From positions 1,364,001-1,428,000 of the forward strand of contig NZ_LN849456.1 in NCBI RefSeq assembly GCF_900070355.1: 64,000 nt of DNA, in the 5' to 3' direction. The DNA is from Devriesea agamarum. GTDB taxonomy: Bacteria > Actinomycetota > Actinomycetes > Actinomycetales > Dermabacteraceae. This document shows positions 44,624 through 53,682 of the stretch, piece by piece. Positions within the stretch are counted from its first letter, which is position 1, and every line of letters starts with the position of its first letter. The notes beneath the pieces are model-generated. The model did no database searches, was not told the DNA's origin, and was given only the letters and a program-made list of their open reading frames with translations. A program made the position numbers and the translations under genes.

Positions 44624-45376
44624 ATCACCTTCGGATCGGAACCAGTCACGGTTGGCTCGGGCGATGGGAATCGGGGCACGCTCACGATGTTCGGGCCTTG
44701 CCCACAGCGCGGCGTTGGCGAGAATCCGCTGTATCTCCGGCTGATGGTAGACAGGGTAGTCCTGATCGCCCGGGCTGAAGTAGAAAATCTTGCCTTTGCC
44801 GCGCCGGAAACAGCACCCCGACCTAAACACTTCTCCCCCAGCGAATGAGGAAATAAAAACCAGCTCGTCAGGTTCCGGGATATCAAACATTTCCCCATAC
44901 ATTTCTTGTTGCGGAACGATGACGGGATGGGGCACTCCGCGGGCAATGGGATGAGATCCGTTAACCGTCCAAATTCGTTCCTCTTCCCCTTCGCTGCGCC
45001 ACATCAGGTTGCAGGTGGTACCCATTAAACGGGTGAAGACCTTGGAGTAATGGGCTGAATGTAAAGCGAGCAGCCCCATCCCGCCGTGGACGTGCCGCAC
45101 AACTCGATCAGCTACCTCATCAGGAACGTCCTCGTGCGCCTTATGCCCCCACCATGTGAGCACATCGGTGTTCGCGAGAGTCTCTTCATCCAATTCGCTC
45201 TCAATGTGGTCGAGCAGCACAATGCGAACATCCACGTCAAGACCGTCCGCCGTGAGCACGTTCTGAATCCCGGAAGCAATCGCGGCATGCATACCGTCGG
45301 GATAAATCCTTTGCACAGTCTGATCTACGCGTTCATGCCAGTTTTCGCCGAAAACAGTAAGCCGCAAAGAGGGCAC
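44609..45376 (-). CDS. ThuA-domain (trehalose-utilisation-type) protein
   Basis: The 255-residue protein has the ThuA fold: LRLTVFGENWHE, YPDGMHAAIA, VLTWWGHKAHEDV, GMGLLALHSAHYSKVF and KGKIFYFSPGDQDYPVYHQPEIQRILANAALWA, of which FYFSPGDQDYP is most typical. The family is usually found with Gfo/Idh/MocA oxidoreductases and sugar ABC transporters, as here. A role in disaccharide or keto-sugar use is inferred; the reaction is not established by sequence. GTG start with GGAGGATGAT upstream. Confidence 0.85.
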   Translation of the reverse strand: MPSLRLTVFGENWHERVDQTVQRIYPDGMHAAIASGIQNVLTADGLDVDVRIVLLDHIESELDEETLANTDVLTWWGHKAHEDVPDEVADRVVRHVHGGMGLLALHSAHYSKVFTRLMGTTCNLMWRSEGEEERIWTVNGSHPIARGVPHPVIVPQQEMYGEMFDIPEPDELVFISSFAGGEVFRSGCCFRRGKGKIFYFSPGDQDYPVYHQPEIQRILANAALWARPEHRERAPIPIARANRDWFRSEGDHRAL

Positions 45377-45766
45377 ATCATCCTCCGTGGGGTGTGATGA
45401 GAGACTCGGCGATTACATCGTAAAAGCATGAGTCGCACACGATCCGGGAACCTCGCCGGGACTTCAGAACAGGCTAGCCCGCCAAACCCAACCTTGGGCG
45501 TATCCTCGAGCCCAGCCAGCCGTACGCACAACCCGGCAACGGTCCCACCACCATCCCGTACCCCACGGGACTTTGTGCCTTATTCGCATGCTATGGTCTC
45601 CGAAGATGCCACCGATTCGCCGGATATCGCGCGCATACGTAGCGGCGTTGATGCCCGTGCAGCGGAAGCATTGACCACCGCACGCCGTCGTCCCCTAAGA
45701 GTCCGTTCACCACCTCTTAGCAACCCAATCAACAGTTCTCATCGTTCAATGACGAAAGATCTACCG
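45377..45766. other. Divergent region ThuA gene / ABC importer
   Basis: This 390-base spacer is open in the frame of the downstream binding protein, but the translation is Pro/Ser/Arg-rich and lies upstream of a clear signal sequence, so it is treated as noncoding leader. It must contain promoters for both divergent transcripts. No operator was identified with confidence. Confidence 0.4.
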
Positions 45767-47140
45767 ATGATCCGCCCCCATCGCTCCCACTCATCCCCAC
45801 ATGTTGTTTCCCGTAGGAACCTCTTGCGCGCGGGCAGCGCCCTTGGAGCCGCTGCGCTCACAGGCTGCGCAGCTACCGTCGGGGCTGGAACCAAAGGCGA
45901 AGGTTCAGCACCCTCCCACGTTGAAGCGGGCAGTGGTTCACGTACCCTGACAATTTTGTCCATGGCGGCATCCATCCCCAAAGAAGACATCAACCAGTTC
46001 GCCGCCGAAAACAACTGCAGGGTGTCCATCCTCGAGTATTCCTATGACAAGCTCACGGCCATGCTGGCCGCTGGCGATCCTCCCGATATATGCCGAGGGC
46101 TCGGAGGCACTGACACACCATTTTTACAGCTCAAACAGCTGGCTGAACCTTTGGACCCTCTCCTAAAGTCCAGCCGCAAGTTGCGCATGGATATGCTGGC
46201 GCCCGTCAATAACCTGTGGCGCCATGATGGACACGAACAGGGCAAGGGAACCTACTGGGGCATCACCAAGGACTACTCGTATGACCTCCAGGTGTGGATC
46301 AACGCTGAGCTCGCGGGCGAGACCCCAACGAACAATGCTCCGTGGACGTATCAGAAGATTCTCGATGTAGCCAAAAAAGCTACGAAGACATCGCAGGGGC
46401 GGGTTGAGACCTACGGTTATGGCTGCTACCTCCAACCCCCTCCGGACCTCCAAGCCGTCCAAGCAATGATGTCGACCGCGGATCAACGACTTTTCCGTGA
46501 CGATTTTGCGAGCCTCGACTTCACCCAGGAGGCGGGGATTCAAGCCATTGATTTCTTCAAGCAGCTCTGGGATACGTCAGCCACCCCGAACCCTCTGGCA
46601 CCGAGTTCAAACGACATTTACGCGATGTGCAAGGCGGGTCGCATCGGAGTGTTCCAATCTGGGTACTGGACCCAGGCGATGTTCGCTGACGGTAAGCCTG
46701 AGGACCTTGAAAAGCTGTATCTCCTGACTACTCCGATGCTAGGGGATGAGCGGACCGCCTCTGTTCTCTCCGCCACCGGATATTGGATTCCGCGGGCCAG
46801 CTCCCAAAAGGATTTGGCGTGGAAATTCATGGAGTTTCACCTCGCCGGAGAATCCGCTCGCAAACGCGCCGAAAGTGGTTGGGGCATCCCGGCACTCATC
46901 ACGGATGACAAGTACATGCCCACGGCGACCACGTTGAATAAGCGAGCTCTTGCCGCGAAGCAGGCCGATGACCCCTATTTCAAGGTGCAAAGCTTCACGC
47001 CCTACGCCAAAATTGACGCACTCAACCTCGACCTGAAAAAGGCGATGGAGAGAGGCGTGAAGAACGGCCATTCCGCGAAAGAAATCGCAGCCGAAGCTAC
47101 CGAACGATGCAATGCCCAGCTTAAACGGGGGAAGCGCTGA
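45767..47140 (+). CDS. Sugar ABC transporter substrate-binding lipoprotein
   Basis: The 457-residue protein starts near ATG 45767 with a twin-arginine-like lipoprotein signal: SRRNLLRAGSALGAAALTGC, where Cys follows the LTG lipobox. The mature part is a family 1 extracellular binding protein (ILSMAASIPKEDINQF, GDPPDICRG, GVFQSGYWTQ, SATGYWIPRASSQKDLAWKFMEF). It captures a sugar or oligosaccharide at the outer face for the two permeases downstream. Upstream ATGs at 45749 and 45428 are in frame but less likely. Confidence 0.88.
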   Translation: MIRPHRSHSSPHVVSRRNLLRAGSALGAAALTGCAATVGAGTKGEGSAPSHVEAGSGSRTLTILSMAASIPKEDINQFAAENNCRVSILEYSYDKLTAMLAAGDPPDICRGLGGTDTPFLQLKQLAEPLDPLLKSSRKLRMDMLAPVNNLWRHDGHEQGKGTYWGITKDYSYDLQVWINAELAGETPTNNAPWTYQKILDVAKKATKTSQGRVETYGYGCYLQPPPDLQAVQAMMSTADQRLFRDDFASLDFTQEAGIQAIDFFKQLWDTSATPNPLAPSSNDIYAMCKAGRIGVFQSGYWTQAMFADGKPEDLEKLYLLTTPMLGDERTASVLSATGYWIPRASSQKDLAWKFMEFHLAGESARKRAESGWGIPALITDDKYMPTATTLNKRALAAKQADDPYFKVQSFTPYAKIDALNLDLKKAMERGVKNGHSAKEIAAEATERCNAQLKRGKR

Positions 47141-47141
47141 T

Positions 47142-48143
47142 ATGACCTCCATCGACAACAGGCCGTCTAAGGCAAGCCCCGCTGCCCTCACGCCGGCGCG
47201 TGGTTCCTCGCCCGATGGGGGACGACGGTGGCGTCGCTACCGCCCCGCCACTTTTTACGCCTTCACCGCCCCATGGATTTTTGGCTTCGTTGCGCTCACC
47301 ATCTTTCCTCTCGGGTTTGCTTTGTGGATGTCCTTTACCGACTATGACGGCATCTCCCCCACCACCAAAGGGGTCGGTTTCGCGAACTACGCGCGGGCTT
47401 TCGGTGACGCCGATCTAGGATCTTCCCTCATTCTCACGTTGATGCTCATGCTGGTCGTGGTGCCTTTGAGTGTCCTCTTCGGTCTCGCGCTTGCCGTGCT
47501 GTGCAATCAGCAGTTGCGTCTGCGCGGACTATACCGGTCGATTCTCTACTTACCAGCCGTGTTGCCGGTGACGGCGGGCGCCCTCGCGTTCAGGCTATTG
47601 TTCGACCAAGACACCGGCCCGATTAACGGCTTGCTGACCGCTATTGGCCTGGATGCGGTTCCGTGGCTTCAGGGGAATTACGCCTTCGGTTTGATGCTTG
47701 CCTACATGCTCTGGGGAACCGGTGCTTCGATGGTGATCTCTTTGGCGTCCTTGCAAAGTGTGCCGACCGAACTTCTCGAAGCAGCCATGGTCGACGGCGC
47801 GGGCGCCTGGCGGCGATTCTGGCGCATTACGGTTCCGCTCATTTCACCAATGCTGCTGTTTCAGTTCGTAACCGGCGTCATCGGATCCATCCAAATGTTC
47901 ATTCCGGCCCTACTCATGGGCAACCAGAACATGGCCAGCAACGACTTTACGAGCATCCCCGAGGGTCTGCGGGTCTACATGTTGTTCGTCTATCAGACGT
48001 ACTTCGCCTACGGGGACTTCGGATATGCCTCGGCCATGCTGTGGCTTTTGTTCATCGTGATCGTGGCGATCACGGTCCTGATCTTCACCTGTAGCCGCCG
48101 CTTCGTCTTCTATCAAAACTCCGGACCGGGGGATTCCAAATGA
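47142..48143 (+). CDS. Sugar ABC transporter permease (MalF/UgpA type)
   Basis: The 333-residue protein has six predicted helices, beginning FYAFTAPWIFGFVALTIFPL, and the ATPase-contact EAA loop PTELLEAAMVDGAGAWRRFWRITVPLISPM. ATG 47142 is one base after the binding-protein stop, with GGGGGAAG upstream. No ATPase gene is in the cluster, so a shared MsiK-like ATPase encoded elsewhere is expected. Confidence 0.9.
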   Translation: MTSIDNRPSKASPAALTPARGSSPDGGRRWRRYRPATFYAFTAPWIFGFVALTIFPLGFALWMSFTDYDGISPTTKGVGFANYARAFGDADLGSSLILTLMLMLVVVPLSVLFGLALAVLCNQQLRLRGLYRSILYLPAVLPVTAGALAFRLLFDQDTGPINGLLTAIGLDAVPWLQGNYAFGLMLAYMLWGTGASMVISLASLQSVPTELLEAAMVDGAGAWRRFWRITVPLISPMLLFQFVTGVIGSIQMFIPALLMGNQNMASNDFTSIPEGLRVYMLFVYQTYFAYGDFGYASAMLWLLFIVIVAITVLIFTCSRRFVFYQNSGPGDSK

Positions 48144-48967
48144 GATCCACACGTCGCAACCGCATCATCGCAAACGTCATCCTCGCTCTGGTCTGTCTGA
48201 TCTTCCTGCTTCCGATCATTTGGATGATCGACCTCTCCCTGAAATCAGAATCCGAAGTGGCAGCGTTCCCAACCGTATGGTGGCCCGAATCCCTGCGGTG
48301 GGATAACTTCGCCTCCGCATTCACCTACATTGATTTCCTTGGCTACTTCAGGAATTCGTTAATCATCACAGCGATTTCCACGGTGCTGACGGTTCTCTCC
48401 AGTTCTGCGGTCGCGTTCGCCTTGGCTACTCAACGGGCCCGGGGCAAGAAAGTCATCTTTGCCATCATCATCGGCACCATGATGATTCCGTCGATCATCA
48501 CCACGATTCCGGTCTACATCCTGTACGCGCGTCTCGGCTTAACCGATACCTACGTGCCCTGGATCCTGATGGGGATCGGTGGCTCAGCGTTCCTGATCTT
48601 CCTCATCCGGCAAGGTTTTGGCTCCATTCCCAGCGAGGTTGAAGATGCGGCGCTCATCGACGGGTGCGGATACTTCCGCATCTGGTGGCAGATCTATCTG
48701 CCGATGTCCAAGCCGATCCTCGCCGCCGCGATTGTTTTACAATTCGTCTTCTCCTGGGGCGATTATCTGATGCCGAAGCTTTTGCTCAGCAATGAGTCCA
48801 CTACCCTCGCTGTCGCGATCAGCAATGGCTATGTGGATCAAATGCAAAATCCGCTGCAAACGATGATTGCTGCCGGAAGCCTATTGTTCTGCATTCCCGT
48901 GGTTCTGGTCTTCATCGTGCTCCAGAAATACTTTGTTCAGGGATTCGCCACCTCGGGGCTCAAATAG
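48140..48967 (+). CDS. Sugar ABC transporter permease (MalG/UgpE type)
   Basis: The 275-residue second permease overlaps the first as ATGA. Helices begin with VILALVCLIFLLPIIWMIDL; the EAA loop is PSEVEDAALIDGCGYFRIWWQIYLPMSKP. It completes the membrane pore of the importer. The operon probably ends at a short hairpin downstream. Confidence 0.9.
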   Translation: MRSTRRNRIIANVILALVCLIFLLPIIWMIDLSLKSESEVAAFPTVWWPESLRWDNFASAFTYIDFLGYFRNSLIITAISTVLTVLSSSAVAFALATQRARGKKVIFAIIIGTMMIPSIITTIPVYILYARLGLTDTYVPWILMGIGGSAFLIFLIRQGFGSIPSEVEDAALIDGCGYFRIWWQIYLPMSKPILAAAIVLQFVFSWGDYLMPKLLLSNESTTLAVAISNGYVDQMQNPLQTMIAAGSLLFCIPVVLVFIVLQKYFVQGFATSGLK

Positions 48968-48974
48968 ATGCGGC

Positions 48975-48995
48975 CCGCCGATAGATAGGCGGTTT
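48975..48995 (+). terminator. Short hairpin after the ABC importer
   Basis: CCGCC (48975-48979) and GGCGG (48988-48992) flank an 8-base loop and are followed by TTT. It is a weak but suitably placed terminator. Confidence 0.4.
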
Positions 48996-49120
48996 AGTCT
49001 CCCCCGGTTACCCCTCCAGGTACTCCTCGCTTCACCAAAGCCCGCATACGCTCCCCCTACAGGATTATCCATATGACCGCTTCCCCATAATTTCCTCCCC
49101 GAACAGGAAGGCATAACGCT

Positions 49121-50803
49121 GTGGTATTTCATCAGAAGAATTCCCATCCTGTCACCACTAAGGCTCACTCCTCAGGCTTGAGGCTGCCCAGCAACGATCC
49201 AGGCACCAGCGGAGAATATCCCGCCGTCCCAGATACCCGGCACCGGTCGATCAGAGCCTCCCAGCGCGGCACAGTTGCCACTGCCGTCGCGGCGTTACTG
49301 GGCAGTTCCCTCGTGGTGCTGCCAGCCCTGCCAACAGCAGCGCAGCAGATCCTCACGGATCCCGCCTTGCCTCGCACCCTGTACGTCGACTGCTCAGCTG
49401 AACAGTCAGGAGACGGGAGCGCATCAGCGCCGTTGAATAATCTCGACGAGGCATCCTCCATTTCACTTGCCCCGGGAGATTCCCTGCTCTTTCATCGTGG
49501 ATCAACCTGCCGGGGAACCTTAACCGTCACCGGCTCAGGCACAGCGCGACTACCCATTCGGATCTCCGATTACGGCGATGTGCCAGACCGAGCAGTCATC
49601 GATGGTAACGGTGGATCGTCGGCAATTGTGCTCGACAATATGGAGCACGTTGAGCTCTCGAATCTTGAGGTCACCAACGCAAATAATCCCGGCACTACCC
49701 GGACCGGGGTGCGTGTGGAGGCCAGAGATACCGGCGTTCGCTCGGGCATTACCATCCGCAAGCTTTTTGTGCACGACATTCTCGGTGACGATTCAAAGTG
49801 GACCGATGGTAGCCAAGGCATCGGTTTCGTCGTGCGCGCAGGTGATGTACCCACCCGGTTCGAGAATATTTCCGTCATCGGTAATGTGGTAGAACGGGTT
49901 GACCGGCAAGGTATTCAGCTGGTGGCCTCCGACTATGGCTCCCGTCCTGAAGAAGACCGGACCTCGGATAAGCCTCGCAACTGGCTAGCGTCAACTTCGA
50001 TCCGGATTGCTCACAATGTGGTTCGCGATGTCGGCGGCGATGGCATCGTGCTCAATGCGACCGACGGTGCGATCGTCGAACGCAACACCGTCACCGGATT
50101 CCAGCGGCGCTCGGCGGGGTATAACGCGGGGATTTGGGCCTACAACGCCGACAATTCAGTGTTCCAATACAACGATGTGTCCGGCGGCGAAACCCACCGC
50201 GACGGCATGGCTTACGACATTGACCAGGGAAATATCGGCACCACATTCCGGTACAACTATTCCCACGACAATGAAGGTGGGGCCTTCCTCATATGCCAAA
50301 ACGGTCCCGGAACCATCCGCGACGGACTCTTCCACGACAACTGGTCAACTAATGACTCTTATCGAGGGGTGGAAAATTGTAGCGGTGCCGTGGAGTCAGC
50401 CGCTATCGACCACAACACCTTCTATATCGGAGACGGGGTCTCTCAAACGGTTATTCAGGAAAATGTGAAAGCACCCCGCGCCATTTCCTTTACCAATAAC
50501 CGCGTCACCAAGGAAGGCGACGGCACCGCAGGGTTCTCACTTCTGGACGACGGGTATACCTTTGCGGGCAATACCTTCACTGGCGTCATCGGTGCCCCAG
50601 TTCAGAACCGCGAGGCCGGCGCTGGAGCATGCGCTCCAGGCGCAGTAGTTCCGTCGGTTCTCAGTGACCTCGTGCTCACTGATGCTGATGGGAATGCGAT
50701 TGGGATTCGCCCGGGCGCAGATACCAGCGCTGTCTTTGGCGCCTATTCATCTTTCACGATTGACCCTAATCAGGTCGCCGAGGATCGGCTCGGGTGCTTC
50801 TAG
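49121..50803 (+). CDS. Secreted right-handed beta-helix protein
   Basis: The 560-residue protein has a signal peptide at about residues 45-75 (VATAVAALLGSSLVVLPALPTAAQ) after a long polar N-terminus. The body is a parallel beta-helix: repeated coils with Asn/Asp-rich turns such as HVELSNLEVTNA, ENISVIGNVVERVD, TSIRIAHNVVRDVGGDGIVLNATDGAIVERNTVTGF (cited for pattern only). The fold is shared by pectate lyases and other polysaccharide-acting enzymes. The catalytic set cannot be assigned. GTG 49121 follows AGGAAGG. Next to a sugar importer, an extracellular polysaccharide role is plausible. Confidence 0.8.
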   Translation: MVFHQKNSHPVTTKAHSSGLRLPSNDPGTSGEYPAVPDTRHRSIRASQRGTVATAVAALLGSSLVVLPALPTAAQQILTDPALPRTLYVDCSAEQSGDGSASAPLNNLDEASSISLAPGDSLLFHRGSTCRGTLTVTGSGTARLPIRISDYGDVPDRAVIDGNGGSSAIVLDNMEHVELSNLEVTNANNPGTTRTGVRVEARDTGVRSGITIRKLFVHDILGDDSKWTDGSQGIGFVVRAGDVPTRFENISVIGNVVERVDRQGIQLVASDYGSRPEEDRTSDKPRNWLASTSIRIAHNVVRDVGGDGIVLNATDGAIVERNTVTGFQRRSAGYNAGIWAYNADNSVFQYNDVSGGETHRDGMAYDIDQGNIGTTFRYNYSHDNEGGAFLICQNGPGTIRDGLFHDNWSTNDSYRGVENCSGAVESAAIDHNTFYIGDGVSQTVIQENVKAPRAISFTNNRVTKEGDGTAGFSLLDDGYTFAGNTFTGVIGAPVQNREAGAGACAPGAVVPSVLSDLVLTDADGNAIGIRPGADTSAVFGAYSSFTIDPNQVAEDRLGCF

Positions 50804-50961
50804 GTGGTCAGGGTGAGCACCGCTAAATCGCACCCAACCAACGCGAACATGCAGACCATCGCTATCACGCAGCGGCAATGGTCACCATGAACAGCTACCA
50901 GGCAAAAAATAGCTACCGCGCCCGGCGTAGGGCTACTGAGAATGGTGGCCCTGCGCCAGAG

Positions 50962-52773
50962 TTACCGGGGCAGTCCCCGGCCCAACCGGGTGATGGCGCG
51001 CCGCACCCCTCGGGCCGGACCACCGCCCGCCGATAGATAGATCCCGAGCAGAGCCGATGCTCCACCTGCCACGAGCATGAGCGGATCTCGGAAGCGGGCA
51101 GTTCGACCCTGACCACTAGCCAAAACACTCCCGATGCCGACGAAAAGCGCACCCATGGTGATCCCTGCGATCAGACGGTCAGCGGTTCCCTCTAGCCGTT
51201 CGATGATCGGTTCCAAGTCTTCGGGGGAGATGCGGACTTCAAGCCCCCTCGCTTCGTAGTCTTCAAGCAAGCTCAGCCCGCGTTCGGGAAGGTTGGTCGC
51301 AACGCGCATCGCATGCAGACCCGAATCTGCCAGGTGCTTGGCAAGGCTTGCTGGAGACCATTGCTCGAACAGGGTTCCGATCCCCACCTGCCCAAGCACC
51401 TGGGTCAGATGGAAGTCCGGATCGAGCACCGCCGCTGAGGACTCGGTCAGGACCAGCATGCGCAGCAGCGCGGCCACTTCGGGCGGCAGCTGCAAACGGT
51501 GGTCGCGCAGCAGCGCGGTGAGTTTCTGGAAGAACTCCATCACTGCAAGGTTGGCAAAGTTCTGTCCGCCGACGAAGTGCACGAGGATACTTACATCGCG
51601 CACGAGCGCACGTCGATCAACCCGACGCCGCGGCGGCGCAAGTTTCATCAGGGCTGAGGCGGCCGCTTCGGCGTCGTTGTGACGCAGCGCAATCAGTAAA
51701 CGTAAAATGTCCTCGCGGGTGCGGGCCGACAACCGTCCCACCATGCCGAAGTCGATCAGCCACAAACCTCCGTCGGGTCGCACAAAGAGGTTCCCGGGGT
51801 GCGGGTCGGCGTGGAAGAAACCATCGACTAACACCATCCGCACGATGGTTCGGGTGGCGGCGTCTGCCAACTCGGACCGGTCGACCCCTGCCTCATCGAG
51901 CGCCTCGGTATCCGTAATCCTCATTCCCGAGACATATTCTTCGGTGAGGATGCGCGACGTGGTTGCTTCCCAGATCACTTGTGGAACATGAACGAGCCGG
52001 TCACCCGCCAGATTCTTGGCGAACTGAACGGCGTTGCGCGCTTCGGTGAGGTAGTCGAGTTCAGCCCGCAGCATCTCGGCGAAATAGTCGACGATACCCA
52101 CGATGTCGTAGTCATTAGCCGCCGCCCACTCCCGGGAGGCCACCGAGGCGAGATTTTGCAGAATCTCCAAGTCGGTGGTCACCATGCGCGAAACCCCTGG
52201 TTTACGCACTTTTACCACCACATCGCGTCCATCCCGCAGCCGAGCCCGATGGGTCTGTCCGATGGAGGCGGAGGCCAGCGGCTCACGCTCAAATGACGAG
52301 TACACGGTGGATAGATCTCCGCCGAGTTCTTCTTCGACGATCTTGACGATGGTATCCCCGTCAACCGATGCGGTTCCGTCCTGCAATTTCGACAGTTCTC
52401 GCACATACGCAGCTGGGAGAATATCTTCGCGGGTGGACAGCAATTGACCGAGCTTCACAAAGGTTGGCCCAAGGTCCTCGAAGGCTCGTCGCAACCGGGC
52501 GGGACCCGTATTCTCATTCCCGTTGCTATCGCGCCCGCTGCGGTTGTGCCCATCGCCGATATGCCCGCTATGAGAGTTCTCGCTGCCGGTGCTGGCGTCG
52601 CCGTGAGGTTCGCCCTGGTCGGTTCCCTCAACTGTCAGTGCTGCGTCCTGTACCCGATTCTTTCTCCAGCGCAGCAGATGAGTGCGCAGCCCAACCTCAT
52701 TGGCTACAACGCTCCATCCAGACCGGGCTAGAACCTCCGCGATTTCGCGATACCTCTCGGAATGACGTGGCAT
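50962..52773 (-). CDS. AarF/ABC1/UbiB-family kinase-like protein
   Basis: The 603-residue protein has the UbiB KxGQ motif (FVKLGQLLSTREDILPAAYVRELSKLQD, cited for KLGQ), ALKV-like VVKVRKPGV, FFHADPHPGNLFV and LIDFGMVGRLS. Two hydrophobic segments at the C-terminus fit a membrane anchor. The family is an atypical ATPase/kinase linked to isoprenoid-quinone metabolism in other bacteria. A Gly/Asn/His-rich low-complexity insert of about 45 residues follows the first helices. It ends the leftward iol-side group, 39 bases after the GntR gene. Confidence 0.9.
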   Translation of the reverse strand: MPRHSERYREIAEVLARSGWSVVANEVGLRTHLLRWRKNRVQDAALTVEGTDQGEPHGDASTGSENSHSGHIGDGHNRSGRDSNGNENTGPARLRRAFEDLGPTFVKLGQLLSTREDILPAAYVRELSKLQDGTASVDGDTIVKIVEEELGGDLSTVYSSFEREPLASASIGQTHRARLRDGRDVVVKVRKPGVSRMVTTDLEILQNLASVASREWAAANDYDIVGIVDYFAEMLRAELDYLTEARNAVQFAKNLAGDRLVHVPQVIWEATTSRILTEEYVSGMRITDTEALDEAGVDRSELADAATRTIVRMVLVDGFFHADPHPGNLFVRPDGGLWLIDFGMVGRLSARTREDILRLLIALRHNDAEAAASALMKLAPPRRRVDRRALVRDVSILVHFVGGQNFANLAVMEFFQKLTALLRDHRLQLPPEVAALLRMLVLTESSAAVLDPDFHLTQVLGQVGIGTLFEQWSPASLAKHLADSGLHAMRVATNLPERGLSLLEDYEARGLEVRISPEDLEPIIERLEGTADRLIAGITMGALFVGIGSVLASGQGRTARFRDPLMLVAGGASALLGIYLSAGGGPARGVRRAITRLGRGLPR

Positions 52774-52812
52774 ACAGTCAGCTTAAAGCCCGCGCCTGAA
52801 CCCACGCACCGC

Positions 52813-53565
52813 TCAATCGACCAGGGTAACTTCAAAGGAATACAGGGTTGGGCGATACAGGTGCCGCCCGAACTCGATCACATCTCCCGAATCAGAGTGC
52901 GCTTTGCGGTCCATGGATAGCAGGGGTGCCCCAATCTCTTCGCCGAGCAGCTGGGCATCGCCTTCCTCCGCGGCGCACGCACAGATGCGTTCATGGGCTA
53001 CCACGCTGCGCACGCCTCGGCTGCGCAGCGCCGCGTACAGACCGGTTTCCACGAGTTCAGCGTGGGAAGGCGCGATGCGGGCGGGAAGCACATTGCGCAT
53101 TAACGCCAACGGTTCCCCGTCTAACAGACGCAACCGGGTCAGTTCCAGAACATGCTCCCCAGATTCCAGGAGCAGTCTGTCCGCTTGTTCGGCGGTCGGT
53201 TCCCCGATGCGATACTCGACGACCTGGGTGGACGGCGTCTTCCCGGTGCGCTGAAGATCATCAAATAATGAGGTCAAAGCCACTTTCCGGTTGACGTGAC
53301 CGGATACCACCTGGGTTCCAACGCCGCGCTTTCGCACCAGCATGCCCTTGTCCACAACTTCTTGAATCCCCTGGCGGACGGTGGGTCGGGAAAGACCCAG
53401 CCGTTGGGATAGGGCGACCTCGTTTTCTAACCGGGCTCCTGCCGGCAGGGTTCCGTCGAGCACGGACCGCTCTATTACCCCTGCCAGTTGTAAATACAGA
53501 GGGGTCGATGAGGAACGGTCAATGTCGAATTCAATTTCGACGACGTCCATCGGATTAGTCGACAT
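52813..53565 (-). CDS. GntR-family (HutC subfamily) regulator, probable inositol regulator
   Basis: The 250-residue protein has an N-terminal winged helix (TPLYLQLAGVIERSVLDGTLPAGARLENEVALSQRLGLSRPTVRQ, with LSRPTVRQGIQ diagnostic) and a C-terminal UTRA ligand domain (QVVEYRIGEPTAEQADRLL through SYEF-like end). ATG 53565 with GGGAGG at 8 bases is chosen over an upstream in-frame start. Position inside the iol cluster suggests it is the inositol repressor; the palindrome at 58431-58446 is a candidate target. Direct evidence for the ligand is lacking. Confidence 0.88.
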   Translation of the reverse strand: MSTNPMDVVEIEFDIDRSSSTPLYLQLAGVIERSVLDGTLPAGARLENEVALSQRLGLSRPTVRQGIQEVVDKGMLVRKRGVGTQVVSGHVNRKVALTSLFDDLQRTGKTPSTQVVEYRIGEPTAEQADRLLLESGEHVLELTRLRLLDGEPLALMRNVLPARIAPSHAELVETGLYAALRSRGVRSVVAHERICACAAEEGDAQLLGEEIGAPLLSMDRKAHSDSGDVIEFGRHLYRPTLYSFEVTLVD

Positions 53566-53682
53566 AATGCTGGCCTCCCGCCGTGTGGGGCGCATCGAGT
53601 GCGAAACCCGTTCACGCCTGTTTCCACGAGGTTCCGTGCGGATAAATCTACGCCTTCAGAAGGGCTTTTACCGGCAAGCCCA

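Noticed and set aside
48975-51045. Shared CCGCCGATAGATAG at 48975 and 51027
   Set aside because: Short isolated match inside unrelated contexts (a hairpin and the end of the AarF-like gene); likely chance.
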